Shown here: positions 10,901-22,844 of the stretch, in pieces | Position numbering within the stretch: the stretch's first letter is position 1 | Layout: each line of letters opens with the position of its first letter | NCBI GenBank assembly: GCA_964034945.1 | Contig: OZ035962.1 | Location: 91,185,650-91,249,649, forward strand | DNA length: 64,000 bases | From: Chrysopilus asiliformis | Taxonomy: Eukaryota > Arthropoda > Insecta > Diptera > Rhagionidae | Direction of reading: 5' to 3' | Made by a program: the position numbers and the translations under genes | The notes under the pieces: generated by a model | Database searches by the model: none | Seen by the model: only the letters and a program-made list of their open reading frames with translations | Told to the model about the DNA's origin: nothing

Positions 10901-12097
10901 TGCAAAGCTCATTTACAAAAAAACGGACAGACCGAAAGACCTACGGACCGACAGACAGATGCACTGACATCCTTATAATTTTGCATGAAACTAATTTCGT
11001 ACTGATCAAAAAGTTTCTATCTGCCCCCGAAAAAAGAAAGTAAAAAAGCTTAAATGCCGCGGAACTTTGGTTTAAGAACGCCTCGGTTCATGTACTCCCT
11101 CTGCAAACTATTTAAGTTTAAAATCATTGTAAATAATTTTTTTAGTTTTGAAAATACATATTTTGCATAGCTAATAGTGATGTTATATGCATTTCGAAAT
11201 CGCGTAGAATTTAATATTTCTCAGCCATTTTGTAACCAAGCTTATGAGTTCAAAAGTTTTACCATTGCATTATTAATTAATCGACTACATAATTTTGAAA
11301 CGGAAAATTTTATTTATGTCCACTGAAATTCACCAAAAACTTTGCTAAAGTTCTAATTAAATTTTATTACAAAATTCATCATAAAATGTATCCGCCTAAA
11401 ATAACTCAAAGAAATTATTTTCATTTGTCCGGAGGCGATTATTTCTCCAGACTTTGCTTACTCGTCCATTGGTGTATATCGTCCTTTATGTTTCCGCTGT
11501 TTTGTTGTTGTTGGCATTTCTGATGTTATTTGTTGCTTGAAACCATCATCAACATAATTATCGTTATAGGTATGTATTTGTAATGCTCATATGAAGGATT
11601 CAGGAGATGGAGGTTGCACTTCACGCCCCTTTTTGCTCAAAAACACTTTCAAATTTATGTTGAACTACATTCTTGTTGCGGAAGTTGTTAGCGACGATAG
11701 ATTTACTGTTGAAATACGTGTGCGGCGCAATCAACCTTCCAGCCATGCAAATAAATTACTTTTCCTTTAAAAAATAATGAAATTTTATCCAAATTTTTAG
11801 AGAACATGTGATTCAGAGAGTGTTTGTTTACAAAAATCCTTCGAAAATCTATGAAAATTACACAAATGAATAAAAAAGTGATGAAACGTATAATTTTAAT
11901 CACATTTTAATATAAGGAACAATTCAAAACGTTATATTTTCGTTGCCCTGCAGAGGAAATAGAATATCTCATTCTTGTGAAACTTGTATGAACAAAAATC
12001 TTACAGTTTTAAAGTAACTTCAGTTACAGGATGTTATTTTTTATTACAAATATTAACACGTTAATCAACCGTTTTATGCCGTCATAGTCTACTTACC

Positions 12098-12233
12098 AGC
12101 AGTAATTCCAAACGATGGGAGTTTAACGTACATCCACCAGCCGATATTCCCGCACAAGTTCCCGTGGATACAAAAGTTTAAATCTATCTTTTCCGGAAAT
12201 TTTGTTTCTTTTCTCTCGACACCCTTCAGAGTT
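12098..12233 (-). CDS. Possible internal exon, unidentified protein
   Basis: On the minus strand a frame runs from an acceptor-like CTAATTAG to a strong donor (CTG then GTAAGTAG, near 12098). It encodes a plausible peptide containing CIHGNLCGNIGWWMYVKLPS. A second minus-strand frame just upstream (about 12580-12425) contains GCAFNVEGNPNNESFKC and also ends at a GT. Together they could be two exons of a small Cys-containing protein. I recognise no family, and chance open frames are a real alternative. Confidence 0.2.
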
Positions 12234-13564
12234 TCTAATTAGTTTGACTGAGATTCAAGCTGGAAAGGTGGTACTTGAACCACACGAAATTTTCGACTAG
12301 CATATAAAACCCGTCAGAATAATGATCGGGATACTTATAGAAGTTAGATATTTAGATTGAGGGTAGGTGGCCCCGGCATAATAGAAGACAAGCTGGATAG
12401 ATTGGAAGGGACTACTAAACCTTCAAGAAACAATGAGTAGAACAATGTTTGATCAACAAACACTTGAAACTTTCATTGTTGGGATTCCCCTCAACATTGA
12501 AGGCGCAACCCTGGAGGGTTCCGAACTCGGAAAACACTCCCAAATACCCAGAGAGAATAACAATCATATCGCCATATATGTAGGTATATGTAAGGAATAT
12601 TATGTGGCAAAATATGTATAGTACAGTCGTATGGATAAATTGTTGGACCCCTAGAGCAATATGTGGAAAAAGTCTTTCAACAACCACATTGAAAAAATTT
12701 CTGCTTGAATAGAATATGTGAAAAGAAAATATTTTTGTGTTTGTTTCTTAAAGCTTTAATGAATACATGGTTTTTTGTTATACCATATATTGTAATACAT
12801 ATTCGACTGTTTTTTTATTCGTAGAAACAAAAAAATTCAAGGCGAGAATGAAAACAAAGTCTAACGAAACGAAATCAACCCGCAGCTAGAGCGAACCCTT
12901 TTTAGAAATTCTGTGTTAATTATTGTGATTCCTCCCTTTACACGCACGAGTTTGAGTGGTCTGGCCTATTGAACTGCACTTGAAATTGTACTTTGCCATC
13001 AGTGCAATGAAATTGAATACTGCATAGAATTCTATACATGAATTCCATTTGGATGTACTTGAAATGGATACGTTTGCTAACAAGTAAATAGATAAAAATT
13101 GCACATATTGACTAATCCTAAATATACTAAATTTAACATTCCAGCATACCTCTTATGTGTTAAGTTATAATTCCCCAAATATCATAAATAAAAGAAATTT
13201 ATAAAAAACTTATTTGTTCAAATATTCGTTAACTTTTAATATTTACAACTTTATAGCTGAATTGCACGCAACAGTCAGGCATAACGTCCAAAAGTGATAA
13301 AAAATAGAAACATTTGCTACCAGGTTAATTAAAAATTTCTTTAGTTCACTCTTAAGGTGACTTAACAGCAGAGATGGGTTTATAAGTAAAACTTTGTTGA
13401 TTACTAGTGAACACTTTAATTAAAAATATTTCAGTATTTCTCTAACAAAATGTCAGAAACTTCCTGGGTTTCTCGTAAACAATTTATAGTACCCCCAAGG
13501 TTTTTCAAAAAAAAATCCCAAAAAGTTACCTCAGAAATTACTGTCTCTAGCGCATTTTTCTTTT

Positions 13565-13596
13565 TGCGCCGCACGGAAAAATTTCCGTGCGGCGCA
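13565..13596. repeat. Perfect 15-bp GC-rich hairpin
   Basis: The arms TGCGCCGCACGGAAA and TTTCCGTGCGGCGCA are separated by AA. It stands out in the A+T-rich setting. No poly(A) signal or gene adjoins it, and it could be a remnant of inverted transposon ends. Confidence 0.8.
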
Positions 13597-13734
13597 TTTT
13601 ATTATTCAAATTTCAATAGTTAGTTATTAGGTTTTGACTGTGCCGCAATTTTTGTTTTATTTAGAAAACATAAAACATCTACAACACCTTTTAAATATAT
13701 TATAACAACCAAAAAACAAAAATTGATGAATATG

Positions 13735-13830
13735 ATGATAACCTTTCCATACATCGAAATTCAATCGCACCAATCCACACCCTCCTATAGAAATGAATTT
13801 TTTTCATAATTTTTTTTAAAAACATTGCAA
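13735..13830 (-). repeat. Repeat family R4 fragment (inverted)
   Basis: It shares CATACATCGAAATTCAATCG and the following CCTCCTATAGAAATGAATTT with 6430-6620 and 16235-16400. Only a short piece remains. Confidence 0.45.
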
Positions 13831-15049
13831 CAAAATTCTGTAATGCTGTATACGCTTTTATATGGAGCAGGCCCGTAGCCAGGGTGGGGGCTTGGTGGCT
13901 GAACCCCTCCCCCCCATCAAATTATTGGATGAAAATCAAAACGCAAACAAATCAAGAAAAATAATTGTGAAATATGTGGGAAAAAAATTTTTATAGCAAG
14001 TGTAGGAATTTTTTATATCGTGAACCATAATATAATCCTTTAGGGCTCAAAAAATATCGATGTTTTTTTCGATATCTCTAATTTCTTCCCCGAAAAATGT
14101 CGAAATTAAATTAGCTGCGTTAAAATAGTCTATTTGTTGTTATGACACAATCCTGATCAAATTTGGTTCTGAGAGTTTTAGAACCAAGCTCCCCACTAAT
14201 CCAATCCAGACCGTATAACCCGTGAAGACTTAAGATAGTAGAATAACAACGGTCGAGAATATAAGATAATCATGTTATCACATTAACTTAATCTAAATAT
14301 TTTTACATTTTTAAATCTCGGGATTTCCCGGAATCCCAGGAAGAAGGACTCACATTTCCCGGAATTCTGGGATTTGAGAAAAAAAAACTGTGAAATGAGA
14401 AACCCTGGTGTCGTTCCTTACACAACATTTTAGAAAATTCAAACCAAACTGTACTATAACTACTTCTTCTGTCATAACAAATATCTGACGGAATTAAATA
14501 AATTAGTCTTGTATTATCAAAGTAGTATCAAATGTAATCCTCCATATCTAACATTAAAAGAACGCTGTAGTACGTCTTCATGTTGAAACATAAATTCTCT
14601 ATTAAATAGCATGGAAATTTAAATTCTGCCACGAATTAATGTACAAAAACAAAGATTTTTCGCATTAAATATTCTCAACCCTTTAACTCATCCATAGTAG
14701 CACACCATTGACAGCCTAGTTAATTAATTAATAAATTAATCCGGTATTAAAATTATCCTTATGCTGAAACAGTAACTATTTACAATGTTGGGAATAATTT
14801 ATTAACAATCATTCAATGCCATGCTTTCCGATCTCTTGTTTCGTAAGAAAGTGTAAACTTTCTTTTGTTAGATTAACAATTAATAACAGGTTAAGATCCT
14901 CACTTGTATTCAAATCGCATGTTTCTATAATGTTTTGAAAATTGAAATGAGTATATCGTTTTTTCTCGTCCTGTAAATAACGCACTATATAAGAAAAGCT
15001 ACAATTGCCAGGGGCCAATCGTTAAATCATATCATCATACTAAGATATA

Positions 15050-15219
15050 CACGGTAAAAAATCTTGGAGTAAATTCCAATCAACTGTTAAAATATGACTG
15101 CAAAAAAGGCTCAAATATTTTCAAAAATTCGCATGTATAAAATTCCAATCCAAAATAGGTATTAAGATTTCGTCAATATAATTTTTGGATTGAAAAATAC
15201 TCCAGGATTTTTTGCCGTG
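15050..15219. mobile_element. 170-bp TA-target MITE nested in the Helitron
   Basis: The inverted ends are CACGGTAAAAAATC and GATTTTTTGCCGTG, extended by TTGGAGTA / TACTCCAG. They are flanked by TA at 15048-15049 and 15220-15221. It splits the Helitron 5' end 15 bases in. The TA site and end sequence place it near the Tc1/mariner-type miniature elements at 1664 and 9477. Confidence 0.85.
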
Positions 15220-15234
15220 TAAAAATGAAAATGG

Positions 15235-15265
<31 letters not shown>

Positions 15266-15321
15266 TCTTCTTTCACGCAAAAACGGCTGAACCGATTGAC
15301 TTGAAATTTGGCATGAGTGTC

Positions 15322-15997
15322 TGTTCCGACCACTCGCAACATAATTTTCAATTTTAATATTTCTATTTAGTTTTATATTTAGTCATTAATTTATGTTTAG
15401 TCATTTTAAATATTACTGTACATTAATTTAATATTATTTGTCAAATTAAATTTAAGTTTGATCTAAGTAACCGAAATAAGTCCAAAAAATCATATAAAAG
15501 CGCGTGTAATGCGACAGCTCAGGAATTCTTTCGGCTGAAGCCCTTGAGCACTCTCTCGGTAAGGTCTTAAAAGAATTCTTAGGGACAAAACAATCATTTT
15601 GTTTGTTTATTATAAGGAATACTTTCCAATAATAAACGATACCTTTACATAAAGGTTTTTTTCATTCTCACTATTTCATTTGATTTGTTTATTATATGGA
15701 ATACTTTCCAATAATAAACAAATATTTCAATTTCATTTAAAATAGTTTATTATAAGGAATACTTTCCGATAATAAACGATACTTTAATCGTGCTATCAAC
15801 GATACACATTCTCTTCAATTATTAATTGCAAATCTTATTTTTTATATTAATCTAAGTTTGATTAAATTGTCATAATAATTGTTATTTTAATTGATTTATT
15901 AAATTGTTAATTTCAATATAAATTTATCGCTTTGTTTTACTTCGCCCATTTTAAAATCCAGTATTTTTTATTTAAAGTTTTGCTTTCGGGCATAACA
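15322..15997 (+). mobile_element. Solo LTR of an LTR retrotransposon (676 bp)
   Basis: It begins TGTTCCGACC and ends GGCATAACA (TG...CA), flanked by a perfect 5-bp duplication GTGTC at 15317-15321 and 15998-16002. The Helitron sequence reads continuously across the gap once it is removed. Inside are a TATA-like CATATAAAAGCG at about 15490 and three copies of a 34-base partly palindromic unit (TTTATTATAAGGAATAC core) at about 15605, 15687 and 15745. No gag/pol is present, as expected after LTR-LTR recombination. A gypsy or BEL/Pao origin cannot be told apart. Confidence 0.85.
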
Positions 15998-16234
15998 GTG
16001 TCTGTGGTAGTTATGGTTCCAATATAGGCATACGGAAAAGTAGCGCGAGGGGTGGGGGGAGTAAGGGGACGGGGTAGAGTGATTTCGAAACTTAGCTCTT
16101 CCTCTATGTTACCCTTTCGCGGGGAAACTACCAAGCCGATTGGCCTGAAGTTTAGCTCCATCATAGACCATCAAAAAAAAATTGAAAAAACTTAACCCGG
16201 CAACGACGGGTATGCAAGCTAGTATTCTATATGA

Positions 16235-16985
16235 TGGAAGACATAATTATTATTAAAAAAAATTCATTTGTATAGAAGAGGGGGAGAGGTGTGGTCCGAT
16301 TGGATTTAAATGTATGGATGAGTTATGTGAAATCCTATTCTAAACACATTTTAGTAATATTAGTTTTTTAATATGACTCACCGTTTCCGAGGAAATTGCA
16401 AAAAACTGTTTTGTTTGTATAGGGGGAGTGATCCCATTATTCCCGTTCAAGAACTTAGCCTAGCCATTTACGAGAAACGTAAATATACAAAATTTCAAGT
16501 TTCTAGACCATGGGCCATCAAAGTATCTGTCGCTACCTTTACAATCAAAATTTATAACCACTACAAATTAAAATACAGTTCAATGAAACACAACCTTCCA
16601 CGGCAATGGCTTGACTCGAACGGATTTAAAATGAAATGCGTCATGCTAATAATGTCCCTATCCCAACTCAAAGCACGATTCGTTTTATTCCTGCGATCCG
16701 AAGCCGCACACACAAGCATTACAGCACACAATAAAAGGTCGATTATAGTGGCTACGCTGTTAAAGCCAATCTCTGTGATGAGCCAGCCGAGCCACTAGCT
16801 GATGATGCCTTGTCTAGACCAATCCTTTTGAAAGTTATGGTCTTTACGGACAGACGGACGGACAGACAGATGGACGAATACGGAAATCAAAATCTTTTGG
16901 CATCCCTAACCCCCTGGTGTAGTTCATTTTTGAGTCCGATAACTGGTCCGATGCGTTACAAACGGGATACTAAATCTAATATATT
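16235..16985 (+). repeat. Repeat family R4, longest copy, interrupted
   Basis: It starts directly after the Helitron at 16222 and contains TTCATTTGTATAGAAG, TGTATGGATGAG and a CGGACAGA satellite at about 16848-16875, then ACCCCCTGGTGTAGTTCATTTTTG. The order of blocks parallels family R1, so R1 and R4 are probably distantly related. It is interrupted by a 302-bp insertion at 16511-16812. Confidence 0.55.
16511..16812. mobile_element. 302-bp insertion with 9-bp target duplication
   Basis: TCTAGACCA occurs on both sides (16502-16510 and 16813-16821), and the R4 sequence is restored when the insert is removed. The ends are TGGGCCATCA and TGATGCCTTG; only a weak inverted match (GGCCATCA against GGCATCA) is visible. 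A 9-bp duplication suggests a Mutator-like element. A SINE is the alternative: the minus strand has GTTCGAGTC, which fits a B box, but no convincing A box. Confidence 0.55.
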
Positions 16986-19044
16986 TCTACATGATATATC
17001 ATATAGAGTATAAACATGGGGCGGAGTGAAAAAAAATCTAGCAAATGCTTTTAATATTGACAGATTAGCACATTTTAGTACCAAATTTTGTTCTAAAATC
17101 TGATAAATTCCTAGTAAAATCATTTGCTCTGTTTTATTCAATTGGCCCATGAAAGACAATCTCATTAATTCAGATTTTTAGATGCAAATTTTGTTCTTAT
17201 TTCTCGTAATAAAATGTACATATTTTTTTCTGTTTTATGATTTTATTTGGCTGTTGCAGAACTATATATACTAGTAGAATTATATATACCAAAATCATAG
17301 TAAAAGATGTAAACAATTGTTTTTTTTTCCTTGTTTTTTCTAACAATTAATTTTTTTTACAAGTAAACTATTACGTAAATTACGTTTTGTAAACAAACTG
17401 ACAACACGGGTCAGCAGAACTTCTTCAAAATGCTCCACGGTATGAACGACTTTTTCTTATACGCGATAATGTTGACATTGAACGGACACTGTAAAATACT
17501 ACATTTTAGTAATGCCAAATAAAATTAATTTAAATGTTCTGATACTGTAATTAAATTAATATTAATTCCATGATTTTTTATTCGTCGTCCGACCTACAAT
17601 ATTTAACAAATATTAATCAGACTAAAAGATTGTCTTCTGAAACAATGTTAATTACAAAATTCATTAATTTCCTCATACAATTTAATGAAAATCTAATAGA
17701 TTTAAATGAATAAAATGAAAACGTTATTTTCCAATTCAAATACTTTAACATGAAATTACTTTCAAATTAATTAGCTAGATTGAATTGAAGGGAACTCGTG
17801 GAAATGACAATTACCACCACATTTAGTGAAAGTCTTCACATTTTTTTTATTGCAACTATTGCAAATAATTTTATAATAGAGCTAAAAATCCAGCGTTGAA
17901 CGTCTATAATCCTTAGAAAGTCCTTTTTCGACTGCTGCCACTAATTGCTCGCATTAAGTCCTTTGTTGGTTTCATTTGATCCGAAAATTTGCGAGCATTT
18001 AATTAAGGCCTTTTATCTTAGCAACATAGAGCCAGTTACAATGACTCGACTTTGAATGTTGTGTCTATAGGCAAGGACCATGGCCAAGGACTATACAACG
18101 ACGAATGGCAAATTAAAATCAAATTTCGAGAGTTTACGTCGTCGGGATAAATTACAGGAAAAGTCAGACAAAAGACCCACGCTTTTCATTGGATAGAGGC
18201 AGTAAAAATAGGTGGGGGTGGTAGGTAGTTGAAAGCGTGTACCACAAATAGAGTAGATTCAGAAAGTTTTTCGCAAATTCCAAGCACAGATTTTCATTTC
18301 TTCAGCAACAAGAAGGTAATTTTAATTCAAAATTCGTTGATAAAAAAACATTTTCAAAACTCAGTTGAAAAAGAAATTTTAAATGAAAATTCACAAAAAA
18401 AGTAGATATACAAACTATGAAAATCATTTCCACAAGGGTTTTTTACATAGTAACAAAACAAAAGTAGGTAACAAGAAATGAAAATTTGATTTTAAGTTAA
18501 TGTTGAGGAAAATCTCATTAGCGGTCTTTCTTTAACCAAAGGAAATTGAATTCATTTGACTTTTTCGAATTTACTGAAATGAAATAAATTGTTGAATTTA
18601 ATTATTGCATATAAATTCGTTCGGTATTAATAAATATTTTATGAAATAATGCCAGAGTATTCAAGAAAATTATTTTTTGATAAGATTCTGTCCAAAAATG
18701 CGATGCACATTTAGGTAGCACAGGATGTCAGGGGTAGTGTAACGGCTGAATTTACTCCTATTCAGAAAATTGTTGGAAAAGCGTTAAAAAGTGGTGGGGG
18801 GGGGGGGGGTGAAAAGGCAACATTTTACATGATGTATTTTACAGACAGCCCATAAAAAGGACATAAATTTGGGTTTTTCTCTACCACTATTGGACGTTGT
18901 CCAAAAACACCATATTGTCATAATTTTGACTGACGTGTGACGTCGTCTTTTGAGAATTAGTTTACCTCATGCACAATTTTCGGAATCTTTGAATTTTCAA
19001 CTACGCACTTTCTAATTTGCGATCGATATTCTCTTGTGAATTAA
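16986..19044. other. Intergenic, nothing recognised
   Basis: A+T-rich DNA without supported genes. GACAAAAGACCCACGCTTTT occurs at about 18169 and again near 19901, marking another short dispersed repeat. A poly(G) run lies at about 18796-18810. Confidence 0.55.
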
Positions 19045-19663
19045 TCATACTAATATATAAAAATGAGTTGGTGTCTGTCTGTTTGTCTGCCTGTCTGTTC
19101 CTCTTTCACGCAAAAACGGCTGAACCGATTGACTTGAAATTTGGCATGAGTGTCTGTGGTAGTTCTGGTTCCAACATAGGCATACGGAAAAGTAGCGCGA
19201 GGGGTGGGGGGAGTAAGGGGAGGGGGTAAAGTCATCTCGAAACTTAGTTTTCCCTCTATGTTACTCTTTCGCGGGGAAACTACTGAACCGATTAATCTGA
19301 AATTTGGCACAGATGTGTTAGAGTATATACAAAAATGAATTAAGGGTAATTTAAAGGGTACAAATTAAGTTCCTAATAGTATGGCAACACTGACCTCCAT
19401 AATTTCATCATTATTGTGAAATACGTATTAGTTCAGAAAAGAAGTTGCATGGTCATTTTAAAATAAAGAATTTAAGTCAGAACAATTTAATAAAGTCTTT
19501 TAATTCGTGGTGGTTCAGCCCATTAAACCCAATAAGATGTTCGTCGGGGGTTCAGCCCCAACATAGACCCATTAAAAAGTTTTTAAGTTATTTCCGGTTT
19601 TCTTCGTATTCTAAAACTTAGACAAAAAACCTAATCCGGCAACGACGGGTACGCATGCAAACT
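19045..19663 (+). mobile_element. Helitron with decayed 3' end
   Basis: The 5' terminus TCATACTAATATATAAAAAT at 19045 follows A. The interior has the CTGT repeat, the CCGATTGACTTGAAATTTGG block and the G-rich block. The 3' hairpin survives as ATCCGGCAACGACGGGT at about 19634-19650, but the CTAG terminus is not intact. Confidence 0.7.
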
Positions 19664-22384
19664 TCAATGCTTAATTTTTAAACATCTGATTTTCTGGACT
19701 TGATCCACTTCTATTCTGAGCCCTCCATATCCCTTATCCATAATTTTCTTGAATATTTCCATAGGATGCCAATTGAACAAGTAAAAAAAAATTGTCTCGG
19801 ATTTCTTTTAAATTTGGCTCACCTAATATACCTTCAAAGCTTGCTAAAAATGCGAGATTTCCGGTTTATCAAAGTGATTTCAGAGTTACAGAAAAATTCA
19901 GACAAAAGACCCACGCTTTTCAAGCGTGTCCTTCGTAAATCGCAATTTTCTACTAAACTGCATTTACAAAAAAATGTATAAGTCAGGCTAGAATTGGTAA
20001 GGCGGGGTTTGCAGCTCATTGCATAAGATTTTATTTGATATATATGTATTTACCATCACATATTTTGGACACTGTGTAATTTTGAGGTAACACCATATAA
20101 CATTTGATCTATCTCAAAACACCATACTTAATTTTTTTTTTAAAACTCACCCACAAACTTGCATATCTCTAAACCATTCCTGCAAAGTTTCATGATGTGA
20201 CGATAATGGGATCTTATTTTTTTGATTTTTTCTAAATAAACAAACGAAATTACCATACAAAAGTGAAATTTTGATTTTCTAGTATCAATTTGTTTCGACA
20301 GAGTGATAGCTTTAGCAAAACATTTGGAGTTCAAAGATTTCCGAGTTGTATATCTCTGAAACTACTGCAAAAAAAATCTGAAATTTTAAATTTAGGGTAA
20401 ATTTGGTGGGCTAAATTTGGAATAAATCCGAGAAAATGTTTTTTTATTCGACACAGATTCATCCCAGTATTCTTTCTACATCTAAATGTTTTCTTAAATG
20501 GCATTAAAGTATTTCTAAATTTTTGTCCATAGATAATCTAATTTAAAACGGATGTATTGCAAAATAATTCATAGAGCACATGGGACAAAAAACAATGCGG
20601 AGCAAATCACAGTAATTAATTCACAAAGGATTGCAACTCAAATTTTTAGATCTTTTAAGTTGCATGGAAAATATTTTACCACCTACAGTAATACAAATAA
20701 ACGGAAATAACAACTATTAAATAAAAGCGGAATATATTTTAAATCCAATTTAACTATAAGATATTTGTAGAGGCGACACTTGAAAATTCACAAACAGAAC
20801 TATTTATATTTAATTCATTGCAAATACCCATAAAAGCGCATAAGTTTCGCTGTTCAGTTGAATGAAATTTCCCATTAAACACAATGCGAATGATTGGTAT
20901 GAGTTCAAGATCCACTGAAATAACACTTTACCACTTCGTGTGGGGCCTAACCCTTTGGGATTAGGCGTGGGCTCACGGAAGACGAGCAAGGATACGTACG
21001 TAATTAATTGTAAAACTTTAATCATAGAGGTACAAACTTGCAAAATACGAGCACCATGAAGGCTTGCCGACGGCCATAAAAGATATTATATCGTAATTTT
21101 AACACACGACAAAATTCTCAATGTGAGAATTATCGCGGAACGGAGTAGTGCGCATACTTGCGGGTGCCGTGAAAGAATGGAGGAGGGGGTGTCTAGGATG
21201 TAAAGGATCTCCAGTTAAAATACGGCAGCAAAATCTCGCCTTACACCATATTTTGTGCAAAAATTGCCGGGGCATGTGCCTATTTAAAACTAACTTACTA
21301 TATTGGCTTCCATTAGGTTAATCTCTAAAAACAATTAAGAATGAAATTAATGAAAGCATAACATTGCCTTTTTGTTCCTCGACATAATTCTCATATATGA
21401 ATCGACTTTACAGCCAGATTAAATGTGTTGACTTGAAAGGGCTAATGCGATTGTCACTTTCCTGCCACACATCCTTTTTTCCCTGACTACTGAACTATCT
21501 GTGGGTGGAAGCGGTTTTTTGAGTTTCTAAAAGCTTCGTTTTAAAAGTCAGCAAAAATTCGCTTTTTAAAAAGACATTTTTTACATCACTGATTTAGAAA
21601 AGTAATTTTAGTCAAATCTGTAAAATCTAAAAAAAAAACATTTCCAAAGTAGCTATTTAAACTAATGAATTGCATTTAAAATTAATTATACAGTCATAAA
21701 ATCTACCGTCGTTTTTCCTTCCATTTTTAAGAGTGTACAGCGCTGAGAAAAATCGGGCAGTTAGTAGAATCAAGAACCGTCATTTGATTTAACTAATTCT
21801 CATTTAAACTCCAAAATCAAATGTTTTTTTTTTATTTCAATTAAAAGAGAAAGTAGTAAAAACAAATACCAAATCATTCATTTAAAATGCAGGTTATTTA
21901 AAACAAATGTCTTATATCTAAAATTATTTGAATGAAAAGTATTTAAAACAAAAACCCAATCAGTTAATTTGACTGTCTGAAAGAGACCGATTTCTTACCT
22001 GCCTAAAAGGTTAACTGTCTGAAAGATACCGCTTTCTTTTTCAAGTGCGGCGACCATTTTACAATGTCTTGTGTTACTTGGGATACTTTTACAAAGGTTA
22101 CACACCATCCAGACCTGCCGGAAACTCTGACAGAAATGTTAACAGAAATGTCATTAGAAAATCTTGTTGTGACGTAGGTGGGCTGATTCTGGCATGACGT
22201 TTCAGTTTCAGAAATGCGTTGAGCAGTAAACAACTGAGAGTAGTAAATATGACGATCTCAGTGATTTCCCTTTTTTCTTTGAAATTTCCGCACTAAAATG
22301 AAATTCGGCCTCCAGCTGCTCCCACGATGCCTTTTTCAAATCATTTCTTTGTAAAAATTACTTTTAAACAGTATTCGTTTATAG
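19664..22384. other. Intergenic, nothing recognised
   Basis: No supported gene. Around 22100-22170 and 22675-22740 the strings ACAGAAATG and CATTTCTGT appear in inverted arrangement on the two sides of the hAT MITE, so an older inverted-repeat element may surround it. Confidence 0.5.
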
Positions 22385-22620
22385 CAGTGCTCCGCAACCT
22401 TTATTTGCATACGGCACACCAATTTTTTTTTTCTGGGAATCCGGGGCACACCACAAAAGAAAATATAAAAAAATTTGTATATAAAATATTTATAATGGAA
22501 AAATTCAAAAAAAAATCCTGAAAGAATTATTAAATAGTTTTTTGAAATGTTTACCGCGGCACACCTAATATCATTTCCCGGCACACCAGTGTGCCGCGGC
22601 ACACTGGTTGCGGAGCACTG
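22385..22620. mobile_element. 236-bp hAT-type MITE
   Basis: The inverted ends are CAGTGCTCCGCAACC and GGTTGCGGAGCACTG. They are flanked by a perfect 8-bp duplication GTTTATAG (22377-22384 and 22621-22628). An 8-bp target duplication with CAGTG ends is the mark of hAT elements. The interior contains repeated GGCACACC strings near both ends and no coding sequence. Confidence 0.9.
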
Positions 22621-22844
22621 GTTTATAGAACAGAGCGTCTCTGCACGTGAAAAACTAGAATCCGCCATCTTAAATTCCATTTCTGTTACCATTTCTGTTA
22701 GCAAAGATGTCAGCAAAAACTGTCAGACTTTTCTGTCGTAACAGCTGACTTTTCAATCTTCACTAGACATAACATCAGACGTAACAGCGACAGTGACGGC
22801 ATTCATGGCAGGTGTGGATTACTAGTGAGAGACGTTATTGACAT

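Larger units (their letters stand above)
10901..15034. other. Largely empty intergenic DNA
   Basis: No complete gene is supported. Contents are a CAGACAGA-type remnant at about 10920-10965, two weak minus-strand coding candidates at 12098-12580, a perfect GC hairpin at 13565-13596, an R4 fragment at 13735-13830, and a C-rich block near 13880-13920 of a kind also seen near 23115-23215. Confidence 0.5.
15035..16222 (+). mobile_element. Helitron interrupted by a MITE and a solo LTR
   Basis: The 5' terminus is TCATACTAAGATATA at 15035, preceded by A. The 3' terminus is the hairpin ACCCGGCAACGACGGGT, a spacer and CTAG (16219-16222) followed by T. Removing the two insertions at 15050-15219 and 15322-15997 with their duplicated target bases leaves about 335 bp, close to the uninterrupted 312-bp copy at 45590-45901. 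It has no coding capacity of its own. Confidence 0.85.

Noticed and set aside
15322..15997. A complete LTR retrotransposon
   Set aside because: There is one LTR, one 5-bp duplication and no gag, pol or primer-binding site.
16600..16640. tRNA gene from the B-box-like GTTCGAGTC on the minus strand
   Set aside because: No cloverleaf or A box at the proper distance; it sits inside a 302-bp insertion.
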